Source: Taibaiella sp. KBW10
Lineage (GTDB): Bacteria; Bacteroidota; Bacteroidia; Chitinophagales; Chitinophagaceae
Reading direction: 5' to 3'
Assembly: GCF_003852495.1 (NCBI RefSeq)
Contig: NZ_QAJI01000001.1
Coordinates: 318,786 to 382,785 of the forward strand
DNA: 64,000 nucleotides
Under the pieces are notes generated by a model. It saw nothing but the letters and a program-made list of their open reading frames with translations. It was not told the origin of the DNA and searched no databases. Position numbers and translations under genes: made by a program. Of the stretch, positions 34,993 through 44,224 are shown one piece after another (positions within the stretch are counted from its first letter, which is position 1; every line of letters starts with the position of its first letter).

Positions 34993-35670
34993 ATGAAGTA
35001 TAAACATATTCTGTTCCTTGTATTTCTTATCATACTCATAGATCAGTTGATCAAAATATATGTAAAACTTAATTTTCATTACGGTGACAGCATCAACGTA
35101 ATGGGATTAAAATGGTTCCAACTCTATTTCATCGAGAATTCGGGCATGGCCTTTGGCATGAAGATCATGGACTCTACAATGGGTAAAGTGATTCTTACCC
35201 TGTTCCGTTTATTTGCAGTTGGTTTTGGTTTTTATTGGGTCAAAAACCTGGTGAAACGCGGCGTAAGTAATGGTGTAAAAATATGTGCTGCCATGATTCT
35301 CGCAGGTGCTGCCGGCAATCTGATCGACAGTATGTTTTACGGACTGATCTTTGATAAAGGTTTGGCTTATGATCCCGCTATAAAAGATTACGTAAGTTAT
35401 CTGGGACAGGCACAGTTTGGCAAGGGCTATTCCGGCTTATTACACGGTAGCGTTGTCGATATGTTTTATTTCCCCGTCATTGATACACAATGGCCTCAAT
35501 GGATACCTGGTCTGGGCGGCAAGCGATTCACGTTTTTTGACCCGATCTTCAACTTTGCAGATGCCTCTATTTCCTTAGGCGTAATCATCCTGCTGTTATT
35601 TCAGCAAAAATCCCAGAAAGGCGAACTGAACAAGAAAACGGAAACCCCTACCCTGAGCGATCCTGCTTAA
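34993..35670 (+). CDS. lspA: Lipoprotein signal peptidase (signal peptidase II)
   Basis: 225 residues. Cleaves signal peptides of diacylglyceryl-modified prolipoproteins in the inner membrane, needed for the several lipoproteins seen in this window. Helix 1 FLVFLIILIDQLIKIYV, then YFIENSGMAFGM (NxGxAF motif), GAAGNLIDSMFYG, VVDMFYFP with catalytic Asp156, and FNFADASIS with catalytic Asp190. Between GNLID and VVDM there are about 40 residues instead of the usual 8-10 (FDKGLAYDPAIKDYVSYLGQ...), a periplasmic insertion. Confidence 0.95.
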   Translation: MKYKHILFLVFLIILIDQLIKIYVKLNFHYGDSINVMGLKWFQLYFIENSGMAFGMKIMDSTMGKVILTLFRLFAVGFGFYWVKNLVKRGVSNGVKICAAMILAGAAGNLIDSMFYGLIFDKGLAYDPAIKDYVSYLGQAQFGKGYSGLLHGSVVDMFYFPVIDTQWPQWIPGLGGKRFTFFDPIFNFADASISLGVIILLLFQQKSQKGELNKKTETPTLSDPA

Positions 35671-35719
35671 GCGTAACCCTTCCCGTACAATATTGATTTA
35701 TCATACTGAATTTATACTA

Positions 35720-36988
35720 ATGTCTTATACATTTGAGAACAACTTAGAATACGCATTATCTCTGGACGATATGGATATTTTACATTCCTACAGAGAACGC
35801 TTTCACTTTCCGCAGCATGAAGGAGAAGATGTCCTTTATTTTTGTGGCAACTCTCTGGGCCTGCAACCCAGAAGTGCTTCCTGGCTTTTCCAAAAGGAAC
35901 TGGCCGATTGGGCAAAATATGGCGTGGAAGGGCATTTTCAGGCCGAAAACCCATGGATGTACTATCACAGCCAGTTCAGCGAATCTTTAGCCCGAATCGT
36001 AGGGGCAGATGTATCTGAGGTGGTTGCGATGAACACGCTTACGGTAAACTTACATTTATTAATGATCTCTTTTTACCGTCCTACTGCAACACGTTATAAA
36101 ATCATTATGGAGGCCGGTGCCTTCCCTTCTGATCAGTACGCAATAGAAACACAGGTGGTTATGCATGGCTTCAATCCCAATGAGGCTATTATAGAATTGA
36201 CTCCAAGAGCCGGGGAACATTGTCTCAGGGATGAAGATATCCTGCAGGCGATTGCAGATGCCGGAGACAGCCTGGCCTGTGTGATGATGGGTGCGGTGAA
36301 TTATTATACCGGGCAATGGTTTAATATGCCGGAGATTACCAAAGCAGCACATGCAGTAGGTGCCTTATGTGGTTTTGACCTGGCGCATGCGATGGGTAAT
36401 GTGCCTATGCATTTACATGACTGGGACGTAGACTTTGCCTGCTGGTGTTCTTATAAATATTTGAATTCAGGCCCGGGTGGCGTGGCCGGTATCTTTGTGC
36501 ACCAGAAGCATGGAGACAATCCGGAAACCTTTCGCCTGGCCGGTTGGTGGGGTAATGAAGAAACGACCCGCTTTAAGATGAAGAAAGGATTTGTACCTGC
36601 CAAGGGAGCGGCCAGCTGGCAGATGAGTAATGCACCGGTCTTCAATATGATCGCCCACAAATCATCCCTGGATATTTTTGACAAGACCTCGATAGATACT
36701 TTAAGAGAAAAAAGTCTATTGCTTACCGCCTATACAGAATACCTCCTTAAAGAAGTAAAAAATCTTGATTTTGAGATCATTACTCCTGAAGAACCACAGC
36801 GCAGAGGGGCACAATTGTCTTTATTGTTTAAAGACAAAGGAAGAGTTGTTTTTGATTACCTTACAGAAAACGGTGTGGTAGCAGACTGGCGCGAACCAAA
36901 TGTAATCCGCATTGCTCCGGTACCAATGTATAACAGCTTTGAAGACGTATACCGTTTTGTAAGTTTGTTCAACACCTTTCCCGGATAG
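35720..36988 (+). CDS. kynU: Kynureninase
   Basis: 422 residues, PLP-dependent. Hydrolyses L-kynurenine to anthranilate and alanine in tryptophan catabolism (3-hydroxykynurenine to 3-hydroxyanthranilate in de novo NAD synthesis). Motifs: YFCGNSLGLQP (40-50), GFDLAHAMGN (PLP-binding Asp220), and CWCSYKYLNSGPGG with Schiff-base Lys246. ATG 35720 replaces an upstream in-frame start at 35693 that lacks family resemblance. Other kynurenine genes (kmo, tdo) are not in the window. Confidence 0.95.
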   Translation: MSYTFENNLEYALSLDDMDILHSYRERFHFPQHEGEDVLYFCGNSLGLQPRSASWLFQKELADWAKYGVEGHFQAENPWMYYHSQFSESLARIVGADVSEVVAMNTLTVNLHLLMISFYRPTATRYKIIMEAGAFPSDQYAIETQVVMHGFNPNEAIIELTPRAGEHCLRDEDILQAIADAGDSLACVMMGAVNYYTGQWFNMPEITKAAHAVGALCGFDLAHAMGNVPMHLHDWDVDFACWCSYKYLNSGPGGVAGIFVHQKHGDNPETFRLAGWWGNEETTRFKMKKGFVPAKGAASWQMSNAPVFNMIAHKSSLDIFDKTSIDTLREKSLLLTAYTEYLLKEVKNLDFEIITPEEPQRRGAQLSLLFKDKGRVVFDYLTENGVVADWREPNVIRIAPVPMYNSFEDVYRFVSLFNTFPG

Positions 36989-37013
36989 ACACCTTACTTA
37001 ACACTATTTTTAT

Positions 37014-37056
37014 AGAAAAAGCGCAGCATAAATATTCCCTTATGCTGCGCTTTTTC
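37014..37056. terminator. Terminator after kynU
   Basis: Stem gaaaaagcgcagcata / tatgctgcgctttttc around a 10-nt loop; symmetrical A/T tracts mean it could also act on minus-strand transcripts from the kinase gene. Confidence 0.88.
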
Positions 37057-37184
37057 CATAGGATTGCCGGGAGGATACAAAACCAAGCGAAGCAGGCAAG
37101 GAACAATACCGGCTTAACTCTGCATGTCTTTAAGACCGGCTATCCGCAATTGGCGATTATTTACAAAAGCATGTATCCCTATTT

Positions 37185-38846
37185 TTACTTTCCATTTTGT
37201 GGCAGGGTTAATTCTATTTGTGTTCCGGATAAATGCCCGGATTGCACCAACATTTTTCCGTCCATAAGGTGCACACGGGCATTTATATTTTTCCAGCCAA
37301 TCCCTTTAGCCTTTTCTATCGCACCTTCCTCCAATCCACGACCATTATCTTTAATCGTGATCATCAGGCTTTGTTCTGCTTTTCTGGCCGACAAATGAAT
37401 CTGGCTTGCCTGTGCATGTTTAGTCATATTATGCACGACTTCCTGTACAATACGATAAATCGACAATTCGTTCTGTTTGCTAAAAACGATATTGCGTATC
37501 TCTTCGGGAATGTCCGTATCCATTTTCGTCTCACCCAATGCATTTATTTCATCCGAAAGGCTTTCCAATGCCGGAACAATGCCAAAATGCAGGGCTTCCG
37601 GGATGAGGTTATGCGATACGTTTCTGACTTCTTCAATGGTTTTATCAACCATATCTTGCGTTTTTTGCAGCTGCGGAACATCCAGGCTTATCGTAGATAA
37701 ATTCATCTTTACTAATGAAAGCATCTGCCCCACACCATCATGCAGATCGCGGGCGATGCGGATCCGCTCTTGCTGCTCTCCTTCAAACAGGGCTCTGGAA
37801 GCAATTTCTTGTTGCAGGAATATATCCTGTTGTCTCTTTTGCGCCTGTTTATACCTGATATTGCGATAGAAAAGATAAACTGCGATCACCAATAATACAA
37901 AGGCCAGGCAAGCCATAAGCAACCAAGTGTTTCGCTTTGCAATGGCAAATCCTTGTTGCTGGATGAGTTTTTGTTTTTTCTCCGTTTCATATTTTACATT
38001 CAGCTCAGACAGCTGATTGTTGCGTGTGACATTGATGACCGAATCGCGGTAATTACCGTATCGCTCGTAACTCGTCAATGCCTCTTTTAAATTTCCAGTT
38101 TTAGCATAGTACTGATACCTGGCGTAGTAATAATCTTCGATCTTACTGTTATCTTCAACGAGCGGCAATAAGGCCGCACAGCTGTCCAGATAGGCCTTAG
38201 CCTTATCTGACTGACCGCTGTTGAGATAGGCTCCACTCAGGGTAATATAAGAAGTGAACCAGTTTTTCGTATCACTTTTGGCGCCGATATAACGAATACC
38301 CTGCAACATGTATTGAATCCCTTTTTCGGCATCACCGATTTCAAAATAAATGGCTCCCAGATTTTTATATCCTTTAAAAAGACCGATAGAATCATTGATA
38401 AGCAGCCTGTTTTTGATCGACTCGGTGAAGAAGTGCAGGCAGAGCGAATCGCGCTCTTGCATATAATACACATTCGCCAATGAGTTATAGGCATCAGCAA
38501 GCCCTTTTTTATCCCCCAGATTTTGGAAACTCGTTATCGCTTTTTCTGCGTATACAATCGCCTGCGGATAATTTTCGGTTTCATGATAGGTAGCCGAAAG
38601 GTTATTGTAATTGGTTGCGGCAATGGAAGCATAGCCCCTCCGCTCTGCCACCGCAAGAGAAGCAAAGAAAGATTTGGCCGCCATTTCAAAGTTGCCCGTT
38701 TCAAAATAGCGGTTTCCGGCATGCGATACCTCCTGTGCATAAACAGCAGAATCGATGCCTGTTTTTATGGCCCGGTCTTTTTGTGCAAATAAGCCTTGGC
38801 TTAGGATACAACAAAACAGCACCAGCAGATTGTTTCGTTTTTTCAT
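37185..38846 (-). CDS. TPR-containing sensor histidine kinase (HisKA_3)
   Basis: 553 residues. Signal peptide, periplasmic TPR array of about six repeats (50-275, e.g. GLADAYNSLANVYYMQ, GLFKGYKNLGAIYFEIGDAEKGIQY), coiled segment, one transmembrane helix at about 308-328 (NTWLLMACLAFVLLVIAVYLF), dimerisation/phosphoacceptor domain with His369 (ARDLHDGVGQML), and an ATPase with EVVHNMTKHAQASQI (N box), KDNGRGLEEG (G1) and KGIGWKNINARVHLMDG (G2). This NarL/LuxR-type kinase class pairs with a LuxR-type regulator, but none is adjacent. A 0.7-kb non-coding region lies upstream. Confidence 0.92.
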   Translation of the reverse strand: MKKRNNLLVLFCCILSQGLFAQKDRAIKTGIDSAVYAQEVSHAGNRYFETGNFEMAAKSFFASLAVAERRGYASIAATNYNNLSATYHETENYPQAIVYAEKAITSFQNLGDKKGLADAYNSLANVYYMQERDSLCLHFFTESIKNRLLINDSIGLFKGYKNLGAIYFEIGDAEKGIQYMLQGIRYIGAKSDTKNWFTSYITLSGAYLNSGQSDKAKAYLDSCAALLPLVEDNSKIEDYYYARYQYYAKTGNLKEALTSYERYGNYRDSVINVTRNNQLSELNVKYETEKKQKLIQQQGFAIAKRNTWLLMACLAFVLLVIAVYLFYRNIRYKQAQKRQQDIFLQQEIASRALFEGEQQERIRIARDLHDGVGQMLSLVKMNLSTISLDVPQLQKTQDMVDKTIEEVRNVSHNLIPEALHFGIVPALESLSDEINALGETKMDTDIPEEIRNIVFSKQNELSIYRIVQEVVHNMTKHAQASQIHLSARKAEQSLMITIKDNGRGLEEGAIEKAKGIGWKNINARVHLMDGKMLVQSGHLSGTQIELTLPQNGK

Positions 38847-39567
38847 TTGTGTACGGATCATGATTCTGTGATGTTTATATTCAAAAATACAAGCTCTTTC
38901 TTAATACATTAAAAAAATTATCATCCCGTAGTTATATTTATTAATAAGCACTTACAAGACTTATCAGCAAACGCATTTACAATTTACGGCTTTGACCTAA
39001 TCAGCTATGCCCGACAAATAATAGTAGAAAGGGATTCATTTTTCCTATAATTAGCTATCGCAAATAATAATGGTTTTCTTTTATTCATTTTCCGGCGCAA
39101 CGGTTTCAATAGTTGATGTTCTAGCATTCTTTCCATGCTTTTTTCCGACAGCAAAAAGAATAAAAGGCTAATACATAAGTATAGCTATCGAATGCGGCTT
39201 TCTTCATACTTTATCGTTTTTTATCAATAACAAAATTATAAAGATTCAAAATCCTGACAATAGGGTGATCTCATCAAATATCGTAGGTATATATACCTAT
39301 GTACACCTTCCGAATCCATAAATAGTGTATAAAAAACAGATCAGCAAACACCTTATGTAAAAGAATTAAAGATGAGGCCATAAGGACTGCAAACAAACCC
39401 AAAATGACGCTTCTAACACTTTAACAATAAGCACTCTATATCATTTATAGCCTTTCGAATATTGTGTACATTTAATTAGCAATACTTTAGGAATGGATAC
39501 GCCTCCGGCAGCAAAAAAAATAAAGCAGATGTCGTAATTTAGTAGTTCACTCTTTAAATATGTGATT
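38847..39567. other. Long gene-free region with an operator-like palindrome
   Basis: About 720 nt of AT-rich DNA between the divergent kinase and SDR genes. No frame looks coding on either strand. It contains a perfect 16-bp palindrome, TAGGTATATATACCTA, at 39284-39299. Two related A-rich stretches occur, agcaaaaagaataaaaggc (about 39150) and agcaaaaaaaataaagc (about 39510). Confidence 0.6.
39284..39299. promoter_or_regulatory. 16-bp perfect palindrome, putative operator
   Basis: TAGGTATA/TATACCTA, perfectly symmetrical, 284 nt before the SDR start and 438 nt before the kinase start. The form suits a dimeric regulator, but no cognate protein is known from this window. Confidence 0.35.
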
Positions 39568-40317
39568 ATGAAAATATTAGAGCATAAAGTAGCCTTAGTA
39601 ACCGGAGCCGGTTCCGGCATAGGGCTTGCCGTAGCGCTGGCTTATGCAAAAGAAGGTGCAAAAGTGATGATATCTGATATTAATGAATCGGCGGGGCAGG
39701 AAGCGGTGAACCAAATTGAAGCTGCAGGTGGTACCGCCGCTTTCTTTAAAGCGGACAGTGCGCTTCCGGAAGATAATGAAGCCCTGGTTCAGGCAACGGT
39801 TGCACAATTTGGCCGCTTAGATATTGCTTGTAATAATGCCGGAATCGGTGGAGAAGCTGCGCTGAGCGGGGACTATAGCCTTGATGGTTGGAAAAAGGTA
39901 ATTGATATTAATTTTAACGGAGTCTTCTACGGATGCAAATATCAATTGCTGGCCATGGAAAAAAACGGAGGAGGTGCTATTGTAAATATGGCTTCGATAC
40001 ACGGTATGGTAGCAGCCCCTATGTCTCCGGCTTATACCTCTTCTAAACATGCAGTGGTTGGGCTCACTAGAAATATTGGGGCAGAATATGGCGCAAAAAA
40101 CATTCGTTGTAATGCCGTTGGTCCGGGTTATATTGACACGCCACTACTGGCTAAACTCAGTCCAGACCACATACAGGCTTTGATCAGCAAGCACCCTATG
40201 GGCAGGCTGGGCAAAGCAGAAGAGGTGGCGGAACTGGTCGTATTCCTTAGTTCGGAGAAGTCTTCGTTCATGACCGGAGGATATTATCTGATTGATGGCG
40301 GTTATACGGCAGTATAA
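39568..40317 (+). CDS. Short-chain dehydrogenase/reductase
   Basis: 249 residues, classical SDR. NAD(P)-binding TGAGSGIGLAVALAYA (10-25) with D42-N type second strand (MISDIN), NNAGIGG, catalytic Ser (NMASIHGM) and YTSSK (Tyr-x-x-x-Lys), and the C-terminal GGYYLIDGGYTAV. The acidic Asp after beta-2 favours NAD over NADP. Similar to glucose or 3-oxoacyl type SDRs; substrate unknown. ATG 39568 is used in preference to the GTG two codons upstream. Monocistronic. Confidence 0.92.
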   Translation: MKILEHKVALVTGAGSGIGLAVALAYAKEGAKVMISDINESAGQEAVNQIEAAGGTAAFFKADSALPEDNEALVQATVAQFGRLDIACNNAGIGGEAALSGDYSLDGWKKVIDINFNGVFYGCKYQLLAMEKNGGGAIVNMASIHGMVAAPMSPAYTSSKHAVVGLTRNIGAEYGAKNIRCNAVGPGYIDTPLLAKLSPDHIQALISKHPMGRLGKAEEVAELVVFLSSEKSSFMTGGYYLIDGGYTAV

Positions 40318-40329
40318 TCGTTGAACCGA

Positions 40330-40378
40330 CATAAAAACACCCTAAGAATTCTTATTGACTCCTTAGGGTGTTTTTATG
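40330..40378. terminator. Bidirectional terminator SDR / repeat protein
   Basis: Stem cataaaaacaccctaag / cttagggtgtttttatg with A/T tracts at both ends, between the SDR gene (+) and the octapeptide-repeat gene (-). Confidence 0.9.
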
Positions 40379-40423
40379 TGTTGCATTACCTAATGTTCCG
40401 CAAGGCTTAAAAGCTTATAAGGG

Positions 40424-41032
40424 CTACTTCACGTATATCTTTTTCCAATCCGCATTTGCATCAAACCAATTGAAGCCCTGTTCTGAATCTGAACAGAGAT
40501 ATTCCCCACTCCAGTTTCCATCTATCGAGAAGAAGTTGAAATTATCATTTGCCTTTACGAAGTATCCGATCCACTCCCGCTTCATAGAAAAATACAGGTA
40601 TACCATATCATTGGCACTAATCAGAAAACCTATTGCATCTTCGTTCTTGTCAAATACATACTTCCCGGCCCAAGCATCTTTGCCGGTATTCGCGGCACCT
40701 CCATAGTTCGGATTAATCCGCCAGTTGTATTTAGGATTCAGGTCAGCATTGTATTTGGGATTGATGTCGGAGTTATATTTTGGATTAATCGCCGAGGTAT
40801 AGGTCGGATTGATCGCTGCATTAAATTTCGGATTAAGCGTTGACGTATAAGTCGGATTAATTCGCGTATTATATTTCGGATTGATACTGGAGGTATAATC
40901 CGGATTCAACTTTGCATTATACTTCGGATTGATTTTAGTATTGTATTTAGGATTTAAATCTGTAGGGATATATTGCCCGCGGGCATGCGCCAGGGAGCAA
41001 AGCATACTTATAAGCAATATAATGTATTTCAT
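40424..41032 (-). CDS. Secreted octapeptide-repeat protein, unknown function
   Basis: 202 residues. Signal peptide 1-19 (IILLISMLCSLAHARGQ), then ten full and one partial copies of an eight-residue unit with consensus [IL]NPKYNxx or [IL]NPTYTSx (residues 26-112), and an aromatic C-terminal domain (113-202) with GKYVFDKNEDAIGFLISANDM, GYFVKANDNFNFFSID and GEYLCSDSEQGFNWF, probably three copies of a short beta-hairpin motif around W/F residues. The strictly spaced Asn-Pro and Tyr/Phe suggest an extended or solenoid structure. I recognise no family. No T9SS tail or lipobox, so periplasmic or outer-membrane associated. Upstream 280 nt are AT-rich. Confidence 0.78.
   Translation of the reverse strand: MKYIILLISMLCSLAHARGQYIPTDLNPKYNTKINPKYNAKLNPDYTSSINPKYNTRINPTYTSTLNPKFNAAINPTYTSAINPKYNSDINPKYNADLNPKYNWRINPNYGGAANTGKDAWAGKYVFDKNEDAIGFLISANDMVYLYFSMKREWIGYFVKANDNFNFFSIDGNWSGEYLCSDSEQGFNWFDANADWKKIYVK
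40697..40957 (-). repeat. 24-bp tandem coding repeats (octapeptide units)
   Basis: Ten complete and one partial 24-nt units in frame, differing mostly at third positions and at the two variable residues. No unique spacers, so not CRISPR. Two unit types alternate irregularly (NPKYN and NPTYT). Confidence 0.9.
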
Positions 41033-41313
41033 AATTAGATTTTGAGCATAAAGATTTTGAGGTAATCATATAATACTATAGCATAACGCTATTTCTATAA
41101 GGTGGGATAAAGATATAAAAAAATACTCCTATGAACCAATAAGTCCTTTCTTAAGCCCTATTGGCATTAATTTTCGTCCTTTTGCGTAAGCCTTAAATTG
41201 CCATTTAAAGCCCTTGTATTGAACCCTTTCAATACATTTTCACCAGACCCAATAAACTAAAATGACGTTGCTTTTTTTTACCTATCTTTATTTAACTACA
41301 ATCAAACCTAAGT

Positions 41314-44181
41314 ATCAAAAACATACTGTTCATATCAATTCTTTTGCTGGGTTTATACCCCTGTGCACAAGCCCAATCTTATGTAAAACGAAATACGTTT
41401 ACAACAAATGAAGGTTTGCCCAGCAATCATATTTATGATATTACCGAAGACAATAAAGGTTTTTTATGGATCGCAACTGACAATGGGGTTTCGCGTTTCG
41501 ATGGCAAATACTTTCAGAATTTCTCGGTGAGGGAGGGTCTTCCCTCAAACGAAGTATTACAGGTTTTAAAAGACGGCGATGGTCATATCTGGATCAATTG
41601 TTTTAAACAAGTCCCTGCTTATTTTGATGAAATTAACGGTCGTTTTGTACCCATTAAGAACCACTCCAGCCTGGACATTATTGCTAAATCCTTACTCGTT
41701 GCAACCCATTTAGCGGATGGTTCTGTAAAATTTTACAACTACATCGGTTATGTCACTTTTAAAAACAAGCAAATAACCGATTATCAATTCATGGTACAAG
41801 ATAGAATAATCATTAAAAATGAATCTATAGATCTAAGGTTGAAACATTACAACAACGGAGCTTATTGTAGCTACCTTTATGCAAACAATCAACTACTGGA
41901 TAGTATTGTACTGAAATCAAAAAACTTCTTCATAAAGACACACTTTCACGAAAATGAGATTTTTCAATTCACCAGGAAAAATAAAATCTACAAAATCTAC
42001 AAAATAAATATACGGCCTCTTTCTTATCAATTGGATTCGCTGAATATTCCCGAAAACATTACCTGGTATAAGTTTGTGGCACATAATATGATTATTACGA
42101 GCCTGGGAGGCAATGTATATATCTACAATAAAAATAATTTTTCTTTTATCACCAAATTAGAAGGCGATGTTAAGGCCAATTGCGCTTATGTCGATAAATT
42201 TAAAAAGATTTGGGTCGGTACATTAGATGAGGGACTGGTCTACTACGACAACAATAAAATCAGGACAATTGCGATTCCGCCAAATTATGTCCGGCCAAAT
42301 TTTTTAAGCATCTCCATCAACAATAACAAGGAATTATTTGCAGGAAACTATTACGGACAGGTCTTAAAAGTAAAAGGCGGCCAATTTAGCAGATACGAAA
42401 ATCAATATGAAAATTATCAAACCTGGATCAGAAAATTAATCTGTATCAACAATGATATTGTAACGGTTAATGATAGAGGCTACAACATTAATTTCAATCA
42501 GAACAAACAGATTCTAAATGCACAAAACACTCCCACAGTCTTAAAGGACGCAGTATCGATTAATGATAGTACAATTGTTTTGGGCACGATTTCCGGTTTG
42601 ATCGCCTTGAACTTAAACACCGGTAAAACCAAAAGTTTAGATAGTGATCGGGACCGCGCGCTGAATTTGGTAACCACAGATGGGAATTTGATTTATTATA
42701 TCGGAACGAAAGGATTGTATAGGTATAATATCGCAAAAGATACCTCCATTTTCATTCCGCTGCCCCCTTCATGTATCAATGAAAATTTATCCGTTTTAGC
42801 TGCTGCTGCGGACCATACCTTGTGGGCGAGCTCACGCAGAGGGGATTTATTGATTTTCAAACACGATACGGTATACGCCATCATAAAAGAGAATGCAACC
42901 CTTCCTGAAAACATTACCTGCATGCTCGCGCATCAACAGAAAATATGGATTGGAAGCAAAAAAGGTATTGCCGTTTTAGCATATTACTTTGTGGACAATA
43001 AACTTCACTATACGATAAATACAATTTCGAAGAATGATGGTTTACCCTCTAATACTATTAATGCTCTGGTGGCCCAAAATGACACTGTTTATGCCGCAAC
43101 AGAAAATGGTATTGCGCTCATTCCGGCAAATTATCAAAACCCAAAATTTGAAATTAGACCCGAATTGACGGGCATTAAAATAAATCAGGTTAGTATCCCA
43201 ATCGCACAAAATTACAAGCTGGAAAGTAATCAGAACAACATTACCCTTCAATTTGCCGGCATTGAGCTGAGCGGGCATTTCAAAGCTATTCAGTATCGTT
43301 TGAATGAGGATACAAAATGGGGTACCTTGGATGGAAACACCTTAAACATTCAATTAAACAGCGGGCATCACACGATTTACATCCGGGCAATTGATGCCAA
43401 CAATCAGGTTAGCAAACAGATACTGCAACTCCATTTCTCTATTAAGACCCCATTTTACCAGGCTATATGGTTTTGGATCCTGATCGCAAGTGTTATAACG
43501 GCAAGTGTTTTAAGGTGGTTTAACTGGCGGAGGCTAGAAAAACAGAAGGCTATTTACGAGCAGAAATTAGCTTTAGAATTGCAAAGAAAAAAAATAACTG
43601 CCGATTTACACGATGATATCGGGGCTACCTTAAGCAGTTTGCAACTGAACAGTGCCGTAGCAAACCAATTGATTCATACGGATACCAACCGAACCAAAGA
43701 CATCTTACATAAAATTGAAGATCAATCTCAAAGTCTCGCTGATAAAATTGGTGATATTATCTGGAGCATGAAGCCCGGAAAAGATGAGTTCATGACGATA
43801 GGCAGTCGCATCAAAAACTTTGCCAATGACATTTTAGGTTCCGGTAATATGGATTATAAAATAATCATAGACCCTAATATCAACAAAACAATACAAGACA
43901 TTACGACGCGAAAAAACATCGTACTGATTACAAAGGAAGCCCTCAACAACATCGCAAAATATAGCGATGCTTCCGAAGCATTTGTCTGTATCGAAATCAA
44001 AGGCACGCAAATCGAATTGTTGATCCGGGATAACGGAAATGGATTTGATGTTTGTGACCAAAAAGGAAATGGCCTGGCAAATATGCGGATCAGAACAGAA
44101 GAGCTGAATGGCTTGTTTACTATTGAGTCTGCTCCGAAAAAAGGAACGGTTATTTTGGTGACCATTCCACTTGTCCCTTAA
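41314..44181 (+). CDS. Reg_prop/Y_Y_Y sensor histidine kinase
   Basis: About 955 residues. Signal peptide, a long periplasmic beta-propeller with two-component regulator repeats (GLPSNHIYDITEDNKGFLWIATDNGVSRFDG, then REGLPSNEVLQVLKDGDGHIWINC, and NDGLPSNTINALVAQND), Y_Y_Y domain (about 620-705), transmembrane helix about 719-737 (AIWFWILIASVITASVL), HisKA_3 with His766 (ADLHDDIGATLSSLQ) and ATPase (LITKEALNNIAKYSDASEAF, IRDNGNGFD, GNGLANMRIRTEELNG). Start problem: no ATG or GTG exists between the in-frame stop at 41293 and the mature protein; ATC at 41314 would give MKNILFISILLLG, a perfect signal peptide, while TTG 41344 truncates it. Coupled with the response regulator behind it. Confidence 0.92.
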   Translation: MKNILFISILLLGLYPCAQAQSYVKRNTFTTNEGLPSNHIYDITEDNKGFLWIATDNGVSRFDGKYFQNFSVREGLPSNEVLQVLKDGDGHIWINCFKQVPAYFDEINGRFVPIKNHSSLDIIAKSLLVATHLADGSVKFYNYIGYVTFKNKQITDYQFMVQDRIIIKNESIDLRLKHYNNGAYCSYLYANNQLLDSIVLKSKNFFIKTHFHENEIFQFTRKNKIYKIYKINIRPLSYQLDSLNIPENITWYKFVAHNMIITSLGGNVYIYNKNNFSFITKLEGDVKANCAYVDKFKKIWVGTLDEGLVYYDNNKIRTIAIPPNYVRPNFLSISINNNKELFAGNYYGQVLKVKGGQFSRYENQYENYQTWIRKLICINNDIVTVNDRGYNINFNQNKQILNAQNTPTVLKDAVSINDSTIVLGTISGLIALNLNTGKTKSLDSDRDRALNLVTTDGNLIYYIGTKGLYRYNIAKDTSIFIPLPPSCINENLSVLAAAADHTLWASSRRGDLLIFKHDTVYAIIKENATLPENITCMLAHQQKIWIGSKKGIAVLAYYFVDNKLHYTINTISKNDGLPSNTINALVAQNDTVYAATENGIALIPANYQNPKFEIRPELTGIKINQVSIPIAQNYKLESNQNNITLQFAGIELSGHFKAIQYRLNEDTKWGTLDGNTLNIQLNSGHHTIYIRAIDANNQVSKQILQLHFSIKTPFYQAIWFWILIASVITASVLRWFNWRRLEKQKAIYEQKLALELQRKKITADLHDDIGATLSSLQLNSAVANQLIHTDTNRTKDILHKIEDQSQSLADKIGDIIWSMKPGKDEFMTIGSRIKNFANDILGSGNMDYKIIIDPNINKTIQDITTRKNIVLITKEALNNIAKYSDASEAFVCIEIKGTQIELLIRDNGNGFDVCDQKGNGLANMRIRTEELNGLFTIESAPKKGTVILVTIPLVP

Positions 44182-44224
44182 TTTAAGGACATGGAATTGC
44201 TTATATTATTCCTATATTTATGAA

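Noticed and set aside
37042-37398. Plus-strand ORFs opposite the histidine kinase (37042-37869)
   Set aside because: They begin in the kynU terminator and overlap the coding sequence of a well-supported kinase; no family features.
39071-39172. Short frame beginning MVFFYSFSGATV in the 0.7-kb spacer
   Set aside because: 33 codons, no recognisable start signals, composition like the surrounding non-coding DNA.
40697-40957. 24-bp repeats that might be read as a CRISPR array
   Set aside because: Units are contiguous with no spacers, keep one reading frame and encode octapeptides of a signal-peptide protein; no cas genes are present.
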